Assembly: GCA_002270565.1 (NCBI GenBank)
Contig: NQMI01000148.1
Location: 1,148-63,220 of the forward strand
DNA: 62,073 nucleotides
Source: Stenocarpella maydis
Lineage: Eukaryota; Ascomycota; Sordariomycetes; Diaporthales; Diaporthaceae
Direction of reading: 5' to 3'
Part shown: positions 21,942 to 33,077 of the stretch, piece by piece
How positions within the stretch are numbered: position 1 is the first letter of the stretch
Layout of the letters: each line of letters starts with the position of its first letter
Position numbers and translations under genes: made by a program
Notes under the pieces: generated by a model
The model's database searches: none
Told to the model about the DNA's origin: nothing
The model's input: the letters and a program-made list of their open reading frames with translations, nothing else

Positions 21942-24766
21942 CGCGCACCGGCACGCCAATTAAGATTCCACCAACCTGGATCAAGAGACAGATGTGATCA
22001 TATGCAGCGCGACAGTATATGGCTGTTGGCCGCTCTGCGGTGCAGTGCCCTGGCACTTCAGTCTGCCCATTATCCTAGATAAGATACCTAAGTACTTAAT
22101 TAAGTAAGACAAATCAGCAGCATAATCCCCCCCCCCCCTCCTAGTTAGCGCCATGCGAATCCCAAACACGTACGACGACTCGGAGGTCTTGGCAAGGACA
22201 ACAGCTCCGATATTGCTCTTGAATCCGTGGGCAACTACATAGGTGAGGCCGACCATAGGGGAGGCGAGCCTTTGCGCGGCATTCGTCTCATGTTCTTAAG
22301 ATTCCCCGGGAGATGGAGTTGAAGGAGCGTGCACCTGGCCGGTACCCAGACTACCAGGACCACCCCACCTCCTCGGAGGACATATCTAGCGCAGCGCTGA
22401 GTCGGCCTTGATGGGTACCTAGAAGCTAGACTGGAACTGTAGTGCTCCCATCCTCCATAAGATGACCTAGTTCCTTACCAGATATTCACACCGAAGAAAC
22501 ATCAAGGCTGTGCTGCTCCGCTACACCGCTGTCAAAAATGCTCTAAGCGGCCAAGATCCTCGTCTCAAGGGTCATAGCGGACCCTCTGAATGATATGCGC
22601 CATTTTATTCGAGACTCATATGCCCTTCATAGTCCATACACGGAGATTGTAAAGGCTGAATATGCAAGAAATAACTGCTTAACTACAGTCGACTTCATTT
22701 TTAAAAAATAAGAAGCCTCTGGGTGATAGCTGATCGTCAACCAAGGCTGGAGGCTGTCTGAATACTGCCTTTACAGCGTTGGTACACTCGCCACCGTCGC
22801 TACTTCGATCAGTTTCTACCTAGAGCCTCAAGGAGTATTTCACAAGAGACTCATAGGCGTTCTCTTCTACGTTGAGCAGCCACTCTTCAAGCCTACCGGA
22901 GACTGAAGCTCAGCCCCGTTTTGAGACGGCCCTAGTTCCTCTATAGGAGTTCATTGTCGCTGGAAAAATCTAACTGAACCAAAAAAAAGTGCTTTGAAAT
23001 AACTCAAGAGACGGCGGCATGGCCGCCAGTGAATATGCGGCACGGAAAGGATGCAAACGGCTTGTCCGCTATCTCGAGACAGAAGAGATTGCCAAGAACT
23101 CATTAATCCGCGCCCTAGGTACTTGCAGTCCTACTGCGAGCTGCATAAAGGCCAGTCCCCGAAATTAGTGGTTGAACGGATCAAGTATGGAGGAAAACGA
23201 GGGCTCCGGGGGCATTTCTGATAGCGCTGTATTCTAAATACGGGATACTCGCCTGATTTATTAAAGAGCCGCACCAGAATATTACGGGCTGTTTCGGCAT
23301 CCAGCCTAAGCACAGCAACCTGCTCCAGAAGGGTTGTAGAGTGCGTGACGTAGCGGTCAGGCTGACTGTCCGCATGGGCAGCGACGTGCTCTTGTGCCCT
23401 GGGTCGGCAGTCGAGAGGTGGATCGTCATTGTCCGCAGAACCAGCAGAAGCTTGACTGCCATTCTCCGCGCCATCAGAATGTGCATTTTCGGCACTTCCT
23501 GGCCCGCTTCTCTGGGCCTCGGTTTACGCAGGCGAGGCGCCATCCGCTGTGTCTCGGACGGGGGAACTCCTCCGACGGCCTCGATTTGCCCATCGCGTCC
23601 AATTACGCAGACGATTACCAACGGCAGCCGCGGGTTCAATTTCCTGGGCAACATATCCCTAACCCTTGCCATGGAATTGTAGCTTTTCTCTCTCGTTGCC
23701 GGCGGCCGTCTCAGAGAGATCCACGCCCTGTGTAGCAGGCAACATCTCAGGCTCATCCACGATATGCCCGCACGTGCTCAATGAAGACGTTCAGACCCAT
23801 TTTTTTTGCATTTTTATCGTCGAAACTATTAAACTTCCAATGGCGAATACTAGGGTTTGACATGGAATAACATACATCCCGGCAGGCCTTCACACCCAGA
23901 TTGAACTCATCCCCTCTGTCTATACGCGTTGCCCATGGTCCTCAGGATATTCGATGGCAGTCGCTGGGACCCAAGCCATGAAACTTTTGGCGGCTATGCA
24001 GCAAACCAATTTACATCGTCGGTCTCTTGACAGTCCTTTACATGACAAGCATGGGATGCTTTCCTCCCCAAGCAAAGTGGACGGGCTTTGACACTGAACT
24101 ACAACTGGGTTGTATTGGTAGTAGCTGTGCTTGTCTCTATAGTGATGTGGCTTAATCACGGTACCCATTCCTCCTGGGGTTCGCAACAGGACTTCCTTGC
24201 GGCGTGGAGAGGTAGAGAGTAAGTTCTAGGAGCTATAGGCTCTGTCATAAGAAAAGCCAGACCTTCAGCGCTGAGGACCAAGGTAGTCATGGAAGGTGTT
24301 GAAGTATCTTACATACTCTTTATGCTATAAATACCCTGTCCTTTATCGTCCCGCTTACTATCCAAGTACAACTGCGGGGTTATGGAAGCTCTACCAACTA
24401 AGGAGTAAGAGCTTGATTCTAAGACAGAGGTTGAGACCTAGGTTGTTATACAACACTATCTCCCAGTGTTGAGAATATTAGGAAGTCTAGCAATATCACC
24501 AAGTCAAATAGGATGCAGGGTGCAGAGGCTAGTTGCATGACAAGATGAGCTCGGTGAATAGGCGGTCGGCTGTGCTTCGTTAATAAAGGATCAACTTGGC
24601 AAAGCAGTCAACTGGTCCCGACTTCTTATATTATGCCACGTTACAAAACGAGTCAACTATTTACGTGAATAAAATTTGGTCTGCAGCCGCGTAAGCCAAC
24701 ATGTATACATTTTTTTGGATCTTGCTGTTGCTTCACACCTAACCCTGCAGACATCGGCTTGCCTGT
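21942..24766. other. Gene-poor stretch with possible decayed coding remnants
   Basis: Between about 22290 and 23760 several frames on both strands look like broken coding DNA. Examples are a plus-strand stretch near 23020-23120 (AASEYAARKGCKRLVRYLE) and a minus-strand stretch near 23330-23240 (LRLDAETARNILVRLFNKS). No frame holds for more than about 190 codons, no family is recognised, and I cannot make a splice model. A run of 12 C lies at 22127-22138. The last 300 bp before 24767 are the 3' flank of xylanase B. Confidence 0.3.
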
Positions 24767-25630
24767 CTACTGGCACTGTGAGTAGTACGGATTGAAGACC
24801 TTGCAGGTGAGACCAGAGGCGCAAGTGGTCGCGCCGGACCAGCCAATTCCGCCGCACTGGCCCCACTGAGCAGCAGTACCAGAGCCAGAGCCGCCTGAAC
24901 CACCTGAGCCGCCAGAGCCTGAGCCGCCAGAGCCTGAGCCGCCAGAGCCTGAGCCGCCTGAGCCGCCCGTGGAGCCGCCGCCGGCAGACTTGCTCAGAGT
25001 AATGGAGCCTTGGCCAGAGCCAGTCCAGGACTCAACGGAAATTGTCTGGTAGTTGTAGGTACCTAGCTGCATGCCAAACGACTTCCAAGCGTCGAAATGG
25101 TTGGCAACGGTAACGGTTCCCGAGGTGCGAGGCGACTGACGGATGGAAATGTACTGGTTGAAGGTGGTGGTGCCAGAGATGGAAGGCTGGTTCACCTGTT
25201 GGTGGACATAGACATCGTAGGTTCCGCCGTCGCTGGTCACGGTACCCATGTGAGTGCCGACCTTTTGGTAGCCAATGGCAGTCTCCATAATGTAGTACTC
25301 GACCAGGGGGTTGGTGAACCACCCGTATACGGAGAGGAGACCAACACCACTGGCGGTAAAGGAACCGCTGTACGTGATGGGGTCGGCATTACCAGGTTGC
25401 CATCCGAGGCCGACGACAAAGTCAGCATTGGTGTTGTAGTTGACGCTGAAGGAGCCCGCGCCTTGATTCGGGCTATAGTTGACACCAGCGCCTGATGCAA
25501 TGTAGTCCTGATTGTAGTTGACAGGCTCGCCACGCTTGGTGAGGATGGCAGCAGGATTGAGTGAAGAATCAACTGGAGCAGCCAAAGCAGGGACGGCCAG
25601 AGCCGCCAGGGATGACAAAAAGGACCGCAT
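24767..25630 (-). CDS. Secreted endo-1,4-beta-xylanase GH11 with C-terminal CBM1
   Basis: Intronless, 287 aa. The ATG at 25630 is chosen because it opens a signal peptide (about residues 1-18), although the frame is open further upstream. A KR site at 32-33 is a likely propeptide cut. The GH11 domain spans about 35-214: PLVEYY gives nucleophile Glu111, [11 protein letters not shown] the thumb, NHFDAW the following strand, and ISVESW the acid/base Glu200. A Gly/Ser-rich linker (about 216-253) leads to a fungal cellulose-binding module (CBM1) with [12 protein letters not shown] and its Cys residues, ending YYSQCQ. The enzyme cleaves xylan and the CBM1 anchors it to cellulose in plant walls. It is clearly paralogous to but strongly diverged from xylanase A, 4.8 kb away on the same strand. 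The linker is unusual (see findings). Confidence 0.95.
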   Translation of the reverse strand: MRSFLSSLAALAVPALAAPVDSSLNPAAILTKRGEPVNYNQDYIASGAGVNYSPNQGAGSFSVNYNTNADFVVGLGWQPGNADPITYSGSFTASGVGLLSVYGWFTNPLVEYYIMETAIGYQKVGTHMGTVTSDGGTYDVYVHQQVNQPSISGTTTFNQYISIRQSPRTSGTVTVANHFDAWKSFGMQLGTYNYQTISVESWTGSGQGSITLSKSAGGGSTGGSGGSGSGGSGSGGSGSGGSGGSGGSGSGTAAQWGQCGGIGWSGATTCASGLTCKVFNPYYSQCQ

Positions 25631-25738
25631 ATTGGGGACTTCGTAACGACAGACGCCAATTATCTGTTTTGAGGAGGAGTGATGGGATGAACTCGGGGGG
25701 CCCATTGAGAGTGCTTGGCGCCAAGCGGGTCTACGTCT

Positions 25739-25745
25739 ACTTATA
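25739..25745 (-). promoter_or_regulatory. TATA box of xylanase B
   Basis: On the minus strand GGGTATAAGTAGA sits about 110 bp upstream of the chosen ATG, a normal fungal distance. It agrees with transcription starting between here and 25630 and so with the downstream ATG being the start. Confidence 0.5.
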
Positions 25746-27290
25746 CCCTTGCACACCTCTTGCTATGATTTTTACAACTACGTAACTACGAGACTCCAGG
25801 CTTTTGACCAGCTGCTCATCAATTTGGTGTGTGGAATGGTGAAATCCTTGAGGCGCAGCCGAAATACTGGGTCGTGAATAAATTAACGGGTAATATGAAG
25901 CCCCTGCTAGCCTACGGAGTACTTTGTAGCAGATTTAGCCAAAACAGGCAAGATCGACTCATGGAACGCCGCCGCTTGCCCTCGGCACCAACAAGGTTCT
26001 GGCAGCCTGGCTCATAGACAGCGAGGGTAAGCCACGCAAAACTTAGCAAACTTTAGAACGCACGCAACGTCACCATTATGAATATGTTAAACATACACAG
26101 AAGTTTAAGGAATGAACTGGGTGCAGCAAAAGCATCAAGAAAAGAATTAGCCGATGCACAATTAGCATAGCCTAATATAGCTGCATACAGCTTATGTGAA
26201 GCTAAGCCTGCTAAGGTGGAAAATAGACCCGCTAGTTTAATTGCCAGTCCTAGACTTCGTATACTCATCAATTATCAATCCTTAGCAGCCAATGGATCAG
26301 CGGAGCGGGACATAAATCAAAGCTTACATACCTGGGGCGAAGGGACCACGGCGAAGAGGGCCCAGCAAAGAAGGGGCAGCAAAGGGGGCGACAAAGGGCA
26401 GTGACAAAGAGCTTACCTAATTAGCTCAATTTCAACAGCAGTCCCCGCTTTTCGGCTAAATACTTCTACAAGAAACCAATCCCTATTCCGTAGCCATGTA
26501 GTCCATATAGCGTCTAGTTAGTAATGTAAGAAGGTACTTGCTTCATAGTGTCCTGAATGGGGCTAATGTCGTACAAGGCCTTCAACGCATTCTTTCCTTC
26601 CTCTTCTGTGCCGTCGGATATGGCTGGGCGCCGGCCATTACTTTGGCTGGCGCGGCCACGCTTGCTGCAATGGTCGAGAGGGCAAGGAAGCATATTTGGG
26701 CATTGTATCTGTCGTGAGAGATGTAAACGGGAACTTTTGGTCACTTCTACTTGCTATGGAAGATGAAGGCATAGAGGTGGACAGGCCGGAATCCTACCCC
26801 CGTGGATCACTGAAGGAGGCAGAATTGATGGTCTTCCATAATTCTCCAGCTTGGGAAGAAACACCTGGGGCCCTTGACGAGCTTGAGGTGATCAGGTCTT
26901 CCGACCTGGGGGAAGGACGTTCCTTGGCAGCGTAAAGAAGGTATTTCAATTAGGTACTATAGGATGTTACTATACAGTCAGCAAACCTCACGGGCTCTCC
27001 AGTGGACTGTTTCTTAATGGCCATGGCGACCAGCCACTAAAATGACTGTCTGTGTTTACCTCCATAGGGGAACCTATTTTGAAATACCTATCACGTGTGA
27101 AATTGCTCCTACCTATGCATCGTGCTATTCATAGGATCTTTCTGGAGTCAAGCAGATATCAGTTGTGGACTCGCATACTGTTCTCGCTGTTCCTATCAAT
27201 ATCTGAATCTAGCTGTCATAAGGATAGCATTGGGGTGCCCAGTATTTTATCATGTGTTAACTACAGCATCCGAGTTGGGGAATGCGACAC
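25746..27290. other. Intergenic with small unassigned ORFs
   Basis: Short ORFs only. A 79-codon plus-strand frame at 26696-26935 (ending EVIRSSDLGEGRSLAA) is acidic and may be a broken exon, but no family is recognised. The words CCCCGCTTTTCGGCTAAAT near 26440 resemble TCTCCGCTTTTCAGTTAAAT near 8833, a weak hint of a shared repeat end. Confidence 0.4.
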
Positions 27291-27299
27291 AATGGGCAG

Positions 27300-28110
27300 C
27301 CATGGATGATTGTCACCACGGCGGGCGAGCTAGTCGCAGCAATGGGCAATATCCCGCGTGGACAGGACAGTTATGTCATCCGGGAGAGCCGGGCTCACCC
27401 ACGAGGTCCTATAGAGGACTCTGCACCTTTATAAGGGCAAGAACTTCCCACACTGCACTGAAGACAATGCCGGTGTCACTGTACACTTCATGGACGGTGC
27501 TAGTGCACGAGGCCTCCTCCTGGTCGGCGCTATCAGTGTTCAATCCAAGGTACGCACGTGCATATTTGACAGCGAGTAAATGACGGTCCAGAACCACTAT
27601 TATACCGTCACTGGGCAGGGAAAGTTCCCGGAACACGATACGGAAGCTTGGGACCGCAGTCATAATTGGGAATACTCCGTGCGCGGGGTGTCTGTTCTGT
27701 CTCCGTTCGACGCCTCCGGACAGGTCAAGCGCTACATTCTACTGCGTGTTCGGTATCCACTCCGAGAATCCAGAGGTAAAAGCGGAGTAGTTTAGGACAG
27801 CCGGCCAAGAGGAGCTGTAGCACAAAGCAGCCAAGCTCACTAAAGGGTTGCCCAAGATATTTAACAATATCACACACTACACAGGCCCCGTCGGCATGTT
27901 GACACCGCCCATCAGGTTCATCGAGTTCGTGCCTCCCGACACACTGCCCGGCAAGCGGACCGCCCTTCTCGGTGACGCGGCCCACGCTATGATTTCGTTT
28001 CGCGGAGGGGACGCCAACACGGCCAGCAGAGACGTCTGCAGGCTCGTTGAGCTAATTATCCGGGCCAGTCAAAGAAGAAGTTATTGGACTCAGTAGTGCA
28101 GGTCATACGA
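27300..28110 (+). pseudogene. Decayed FAD-dependent monooxygenase (salicylate-hydroxylase type)
   Basis: Two separated blocks in different frames belong to the flavoprotein monooxygenase family. Near 27430-27570 the block GVTVHFMDGASARGLLLVGA is followed by ISVQSKVR, where the family has GADGVxSxVR. Near 27890-28065, RTALLGDAAHAM and SFRGGDANTA form the second FAD-binding motif (GDAAHAM-x-P-x-x-G-x-G-x-N). The N-terminal GxGxxG nucleotide-binding segment was not found, and stops and frame changes separate the blocks. Intact relatives hydroxylate aromatic or secondary-metabolite substrates using NAD(P)H and oxygen. Decay here is by scattered changes, not by RIP-type TAA/TAG conversion alone. 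Confidence 0.7.
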
Positions 28111-29120
28111 GGCCGTCATGTTGCCAAAAGGGATAGAGACCGTGTTGATGAGCAGGGCTGCAGGCAAGCCGTCAGCAAAGATGATTAAGAATATTCGAGC
28201 TGCAAGACTTCGGATTTCCCTTTTTCTTTGGGGGGGGGGGGGACCTCCCAAACGTGAGTAGCATAGCCCATGTGTGAGTTAATCAGCTTAATTGTCGTCT
28301 ACTTCTGTTAGCAGTGTGCAATATTCTTCAAATTTGTCCACAAATGACCTTGAGAACTCCGAGTCCAGCTGCCGGCTTGCGCCTTTTCAGACAAGTGCTT
28401 AGGCATGCATAAAAGTGAATTCTTATATCACGAGGTGTCAGAAACAGTTCAGACAGAGAACTTAGACCAAAGCCTTGAGCTATAGAAACAGGGCGTTAAG
28501 CCCTTAAAGCAGATGTGTAAATCTTAACCAGAGATCCAAACACTTCTAAATCAGAGTAGCAACCGATATTGGCACTATACGTATAATGATGGAATATACC
28601 ATGAGGTACACAATTCATGCCAATGCAACAGATCAAGCCCTGCTTTTCTACCATATTATAATGCTACCCCTTTTAACAACAATAGGCAAGGCGTTCGAAT
28701 CCAACCCAAAATGGATGTCCAAAACCCGAACGACTTTTGGTCTTGGCTCACCGAGAAAGCTGCAAGCCATCGTTTTCTTCTTGGCAGGTTGCAACCCAGG
28801 GGTTGGGCTCCGCGGGCGTGCTGGTTTGCCCTGGACGGCCTTCTTTAACTCAAAGGCTAGTGCATGTAAGAATTAGAGATATGCACCTGTTAAGAAAAGT
28901 GAATATAACATACTCATGGGACTTTTAAGAAAATTTGGAATAGTAACTATATCGATCAACTTCTCAACGTTATTTTAATTTACGGCAAAGAGCTCTGGGC
29001 ACTTCAAACAAGGTGTTAACAGAAAAAGATCAGAATGCTAAAAAAGCTTTAATGTGCCAGGTAAAATAATTACCATTAAGGGTAGACTTACTTTCCGTAT
29101 GGCAGCGCTATTATAAGTAA
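28111..29120. other. Intergenic, no recognisable gene
   Basis: Contains a run of 12-13 G near 28230 and otherwise unremarkable sequence up to the MULE. The missing 3' half of the truncated sugar transporter was looked for on the minus strand here and not seen. Confidence 0.5.
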
Positions 29121-32100
29121 AGAACGCGGAGATTCGCACCCATAAAAACGGAGGGTACACGGGTACATGTAGGCCCCTAGTGCACGTACAACGCGCACCA
29201 CCCAAATTAGTATGCAAACCATTATTTTAACCTTAGCCGCCGTCACTGCCGGTAGTCCTTATCGTCGCTTCGGCAATGCTACTATTGCCATACTCGCTGC
29301 AGTAGGAATCGCTTAAATCGATGGTGTTTTGCTATGTATCTAGTCTGTATGGACCACAATCTCGTCTTGAATCTCCTCCACCTTGTTGTCGTCGTCGTCG
29401 TCGCCGACGAGGTCCCCAACAGTCAGATCTACCCGTGGCAACTGGTTGATGCTTCCGATAGCTGCCGTATGCTGCTGCTTAGCCCCTGACCTCGTGCTTG
29501 AGGGTGTGCCTGCTGCTGAGGTCTGCGTAATTGATCTCGTGATGTCTGATAGCGGCCTTTGCTTCTGAGGCCGCTGCTTTGCCTTCTTCGTGACCCTTCT
29601 TGCTAGCTGCTGGCTCTGAGGGACGCTGGCGTGCTGGGCATTACTGCTACGGGTGTCCTCTTTATCCAGGGACTGGAGGGTCACGTTATTGTACTTGAAA
29701 GCTGAATTCACACGCTATACTAAAGCCGTTGTTGCCCTTGTCTTATTACCAGCCCTGCTGCTGAGGCTCATTGTGGTGGAGGTTATCTTTTTACCCATTA
29801 CAGCCTTCCTATGGCTCTTAAAGAGACCCTCTTCATTAGCTGCAAATGGTGCGTTCTCGCGAGGTCTGCCCTTTATGGTGGTGACCTTCTTCGGCGAGTA
29901 TATGCTGAGGAGAGGGTTCTTGAGGGAGAGGTTATAATTGAGGTAGTAGTCTTCATACATATCGCTCTTCTCGAGAGGAAGCGAAGCCTCCTCTTTATTA
30001 GTAATACGGTTTGTATAGATCACGCCATACTGTATGTAGACTGTATAGCTGCAGTTAGAAGGTCTGTAGTAACTCTATGGGGCTTTTTTTTGAAGTATCC
30101 TTAATGCCTTCTAGTGCTTGATCGTGAGTATCTCTAGCGCTGCCCTTGAGACCTATAGTGGCAGCTAACCAAGCTACTTCTTACTGTTAAACTTCTAAAG
30201 TGATAATATCTTCTGCTTTACCTCCTCCTAATGGAGGCTACAAGCAGTATCGTTAATAGCCTTGTGATTAGCTATTATTAGATAGAGAAGATTCCCTACC
30301 TTATAGCCTAGGTATACCTTTAGCTTCTGGTGCATTTGCTTAGTGGAGGAGGTTGTATGTAAGCTGAAGTTGAGGGTTTTGTAGATCTAATGGGCTGCCC
30401 ATTTAGTAATAATCTCCTTAGCCTTATTAATGTATTATATCTTAAGGTACTGGATGATTGCTATCTGGTTTAAGAAGACCTCTTGAAGCTGTTACTAAGC
30501 TGTATTATAGATCTCGCGATCTATAGAGTACTCTATGAACTTGAGGAGGTTGAAGAGGGCTGTTTGAGTGTATGGCACCTTATTAGGCACCCGTGAGGGT
30601 ACTATGGCCTTCCCTCTTGCTGGCGCTATAAGGGAAGTGAGATCCTTATCCTCCTTATTGAGATCTTCGGCCTTGGCGACCTCTATAGTGTTTTCCTCCG
30701 GAGCTCCTGGCGCCAGTGCCTCCGGGCCTCCTATTGCCGGCCCTGTGGCTTCTGGCTTATGCTACTTCTTCTTGATGTTAAGGACAATGTTTATATTAAT
30801 ATAAAAGATATACAGCTGATAGCGTGCCCTGGGGAATTTGTACTTAAGGGCATTAATTAGAGTGTTATTATAGTTAGTAATAAAGAGCCTTGGAGGCTTG
30901 ATTTAGCACTTGTGGAGAAGACCGTAAAGCTGCTTAAGAAGCTACTGGAAGCTAGATTCTCTCTTGTTATTAATAACCCCTTGGAATAGTAGCAATATCC
31001 TCTTCATATAGGTTACTGCTGTGCCTTGAAAGAAGGGCATCTTCTTGCTGTTGGTTGAATAGGTATAGTTAAGCAAGAGATTGCATGTAAAGCGTAGCTC
31101 TTAAACTCATGCTAGCTACTGCTTCTCGCACTAGAAGATGCCTGTAATGCTTCCCTCCTTATTAGTAGCCTAATGATACTAGCAGCCCTCCTTCTCAAGC
31201 CAGTCTAATGCTGCTTGGATAGGTGTATAGATGCCCTGCTGCTTCTTGCGATAGGCTGCCAGCCAGTCCTTTATGGTGTATAGCCCCAGCAGTATACCTG
31301 GGTACTCTCGGTGTAGAGCTGCTGTGAGTCTCTAAGGCTTTGCGAGGGCTGGGTCTATAGCCGTGCGGGTGAGGAAGTCGTGATGATCTTGTAATAGCTT
31401 CGCCCAGCCTCGCTGGGCTTCGGGTACCTCCTAAGGGCTGTGGTGAGTATATACGCCCTCCTAAATTATTAGTACCTACTTGCCTGATAATGCCCTCGTT
31501 ATATGGGTGATGGCTTGCTATCTGTAGTTTGCTTTAATTATTAAAGTGTTGGAGACTTTTATAGTTAAAAATTGTAGCGTACCTCTGCTGCACTCTAAAT
31601 TCACCTGTGTAGGCTTAGACCTTCTGATTGCCGTTAGGAATCCAGCAGATTTTGTAGCTTCATTTAAATTAGCCTTAACGTCCTTATAGGTGTTGTATAC
31701 ACCCTGGAAAAGTTTGAGGAAGGTAAGAGGGTTGGAAAGTACTGGTTGATGATGATTTGCAGCAGTAATGTTGGTGTTCCAGTTATAACAGTTAGCTTGC
31801 TACTATGCCTTAAGACCTGAATAATCAGGTAGTTGCGCTATTGCTGCAACGCTGAAAATTTGATATCTGATTGATTAGATCTTCTTTTTAATGTAAAAAT
31901 GATTGATTCTGATGAGAATTCGATTGCTGCAGCAAAGCGTTGATTGAGGGTTGTCGTTTGCAAGTTGGTGGCGATGGGGGCGTTGCAGTGTGTTGGGTGC
32001 TGTAGCTGCAAAAAGCACTGAAGGGGTGGTGAGGTGTGGTTGAAAGTGGGGCCAATGAAGCGATCTGATTGGCTGCAGCCCAGCGCTGGGGGCCGTATCC

Positions 32101-32140
32101 GTGTACCCTCCGTTTTTATGGGTGCGAATCTCCGCGTTCT
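29121..32140 (-). mobile_element. Mutator-like element (MULE), copy 2, inserted in a transporter gene
   Basis: Inverted ends match over about 55 bp: left AGAACGCGGAGATTCGCACC at 29121, right its reverse complement ending at 32140; both continue through AAAAACGGAGGGTACACGG. The minus strand carries one long transposase frame from about 31860 to 29340, with stops mostly TAG/TAA. The MULE domain lies near 30790-31095 (LLNYTYSTNSKKMPFFQGT, then RLFITNYNNTLINALKYKFP). Both expected catalytic Asp positions read Asn, a G-to-A change, so it is inactive even without the stops. The C-terminal 123 codons (29711-29340) are open and end with an Asp-rich stretch. Less AT-rich than copy 1, hence younger or less mutated. 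No clear 9-bp target duplication. Confidence 0.8.
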
Positions 32141-33077
32141 AATGATAAGTCTCTTCCGTGTTCCCCTGCTCTTGAACATCTGTTTCCACGGCATAGGATT
32201 CCTCTCGTAACTGATCGTGTCGACTATCTCGATGAATTGAAGCCGGACACGTTCATCTTCCTCATCACCGCCCGAGTTTATGCGTGCAAGCACAGTCAGC
32301 GCGTCCTGCCCGCAGCCGACGTCCACAAGCCACCTCGGGCTCTCGGGCATCCAGGGGAGAAGGAGGATGCAAGCAAAGCCCCAGAGACCCTGCAGGAGGC
32401 TGGGAAGCCGCCATGCCCACGAGCCTTCGATCTGCGCTGTTCCGTATGACACGCCGGCAGCGGTCAGGGCGCCGACGTAGAAGAAGTCGTCGAACAGGCC
32501 CAGCCCCCAGGCCCGCTGGTCCCAGGGGAGCGTCTCGGCGAGGTATGCGGGTGCCGTAATGGCGGATGCTGTTGTTCCGAACCCGATGACGATGCGCGCC
32601 GTGCAGAACATACCGATGTTCTGCGCTGCCGCTTGTAGGACCGCGGCAGTGATGGTGATGACTGCAGCCCAGAAGAGGCCGACGCGGCGGCCATACTTGT
32701 CCGTCAGCCCGCCCCAGAATAGACAAGCAATACACCCGCCAATGTAGATTGTCGCTACATTGAGGGAACGGGTGGCGGTGGTCAGTTGAAAAAAGTCGGT
32801 GTACTGAGACATTATGTTCAAACCGCCCATCATTGCGCCATCGTAGCCTTGGGTCTACCGGGAGAATCAGTACAGATCAAATCCGCGTTCGCATAATCCT
32901 GCGCTACAACTCGATATGCGCTTCCGTCCTTGGGGGTTCACTCACGGCCGCCGTGATCACACAGCATGCGAGGAGGATGAAGGTGTTGCCAGGTGCTGTC
33001 TTCGGGTACCACATTGGCGTAGTGAAGGGGAGGATACTACCCCTTCTTGCCTGAGAGTGGGGCGGTGCGTTTGCCAT
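32141..33077 (-). pseudogene. Sugar transporter (MFS, lactose-permease-like), truncated by MULE insertion
   Basis: Exon 1 is 33077-32946 (44 codons, ending LLACCVITAA) and exon 2 runs from 32854 down to the MULE edge; the 91-bp intron has a consensus GTGAGT donor. About 281 residues remain of roughly 500. Sugar-porter marks are clear: GYDGAMMGGLNIM in TM1, GGLTDKYGRR in the loop 2-3 motif, and PWMPESPRWL after TM6. The frame reads TRKRLII and then passes straight into the MULE terminal repeat, giving an aberrant tail that continues to a stop near 31838. The second six helices are not found on the other side of the MULE. Intact relatives take up hexoses, disaccharides or cello-/xylo-oligosaccharides. 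It cannot function as a transporter now. Confidence 0.88.

Noticed and set aside
23181..23756. 191-codon minus-strand ORF
   Set aside because: Composition is not protein-like (repeated Arg/Pro/Met runs), no domain, and a different frame over the same DNA looks more coding-like. Kept only as possible decayed DNA.
18850..31120. Secondary-metabolite cluster formed by the monooxygenase remnant, methyltransferase and transporters
   Set aside because: No synthase or other core enzyme in the window, genes are far apart and the monooxygenase is dead.
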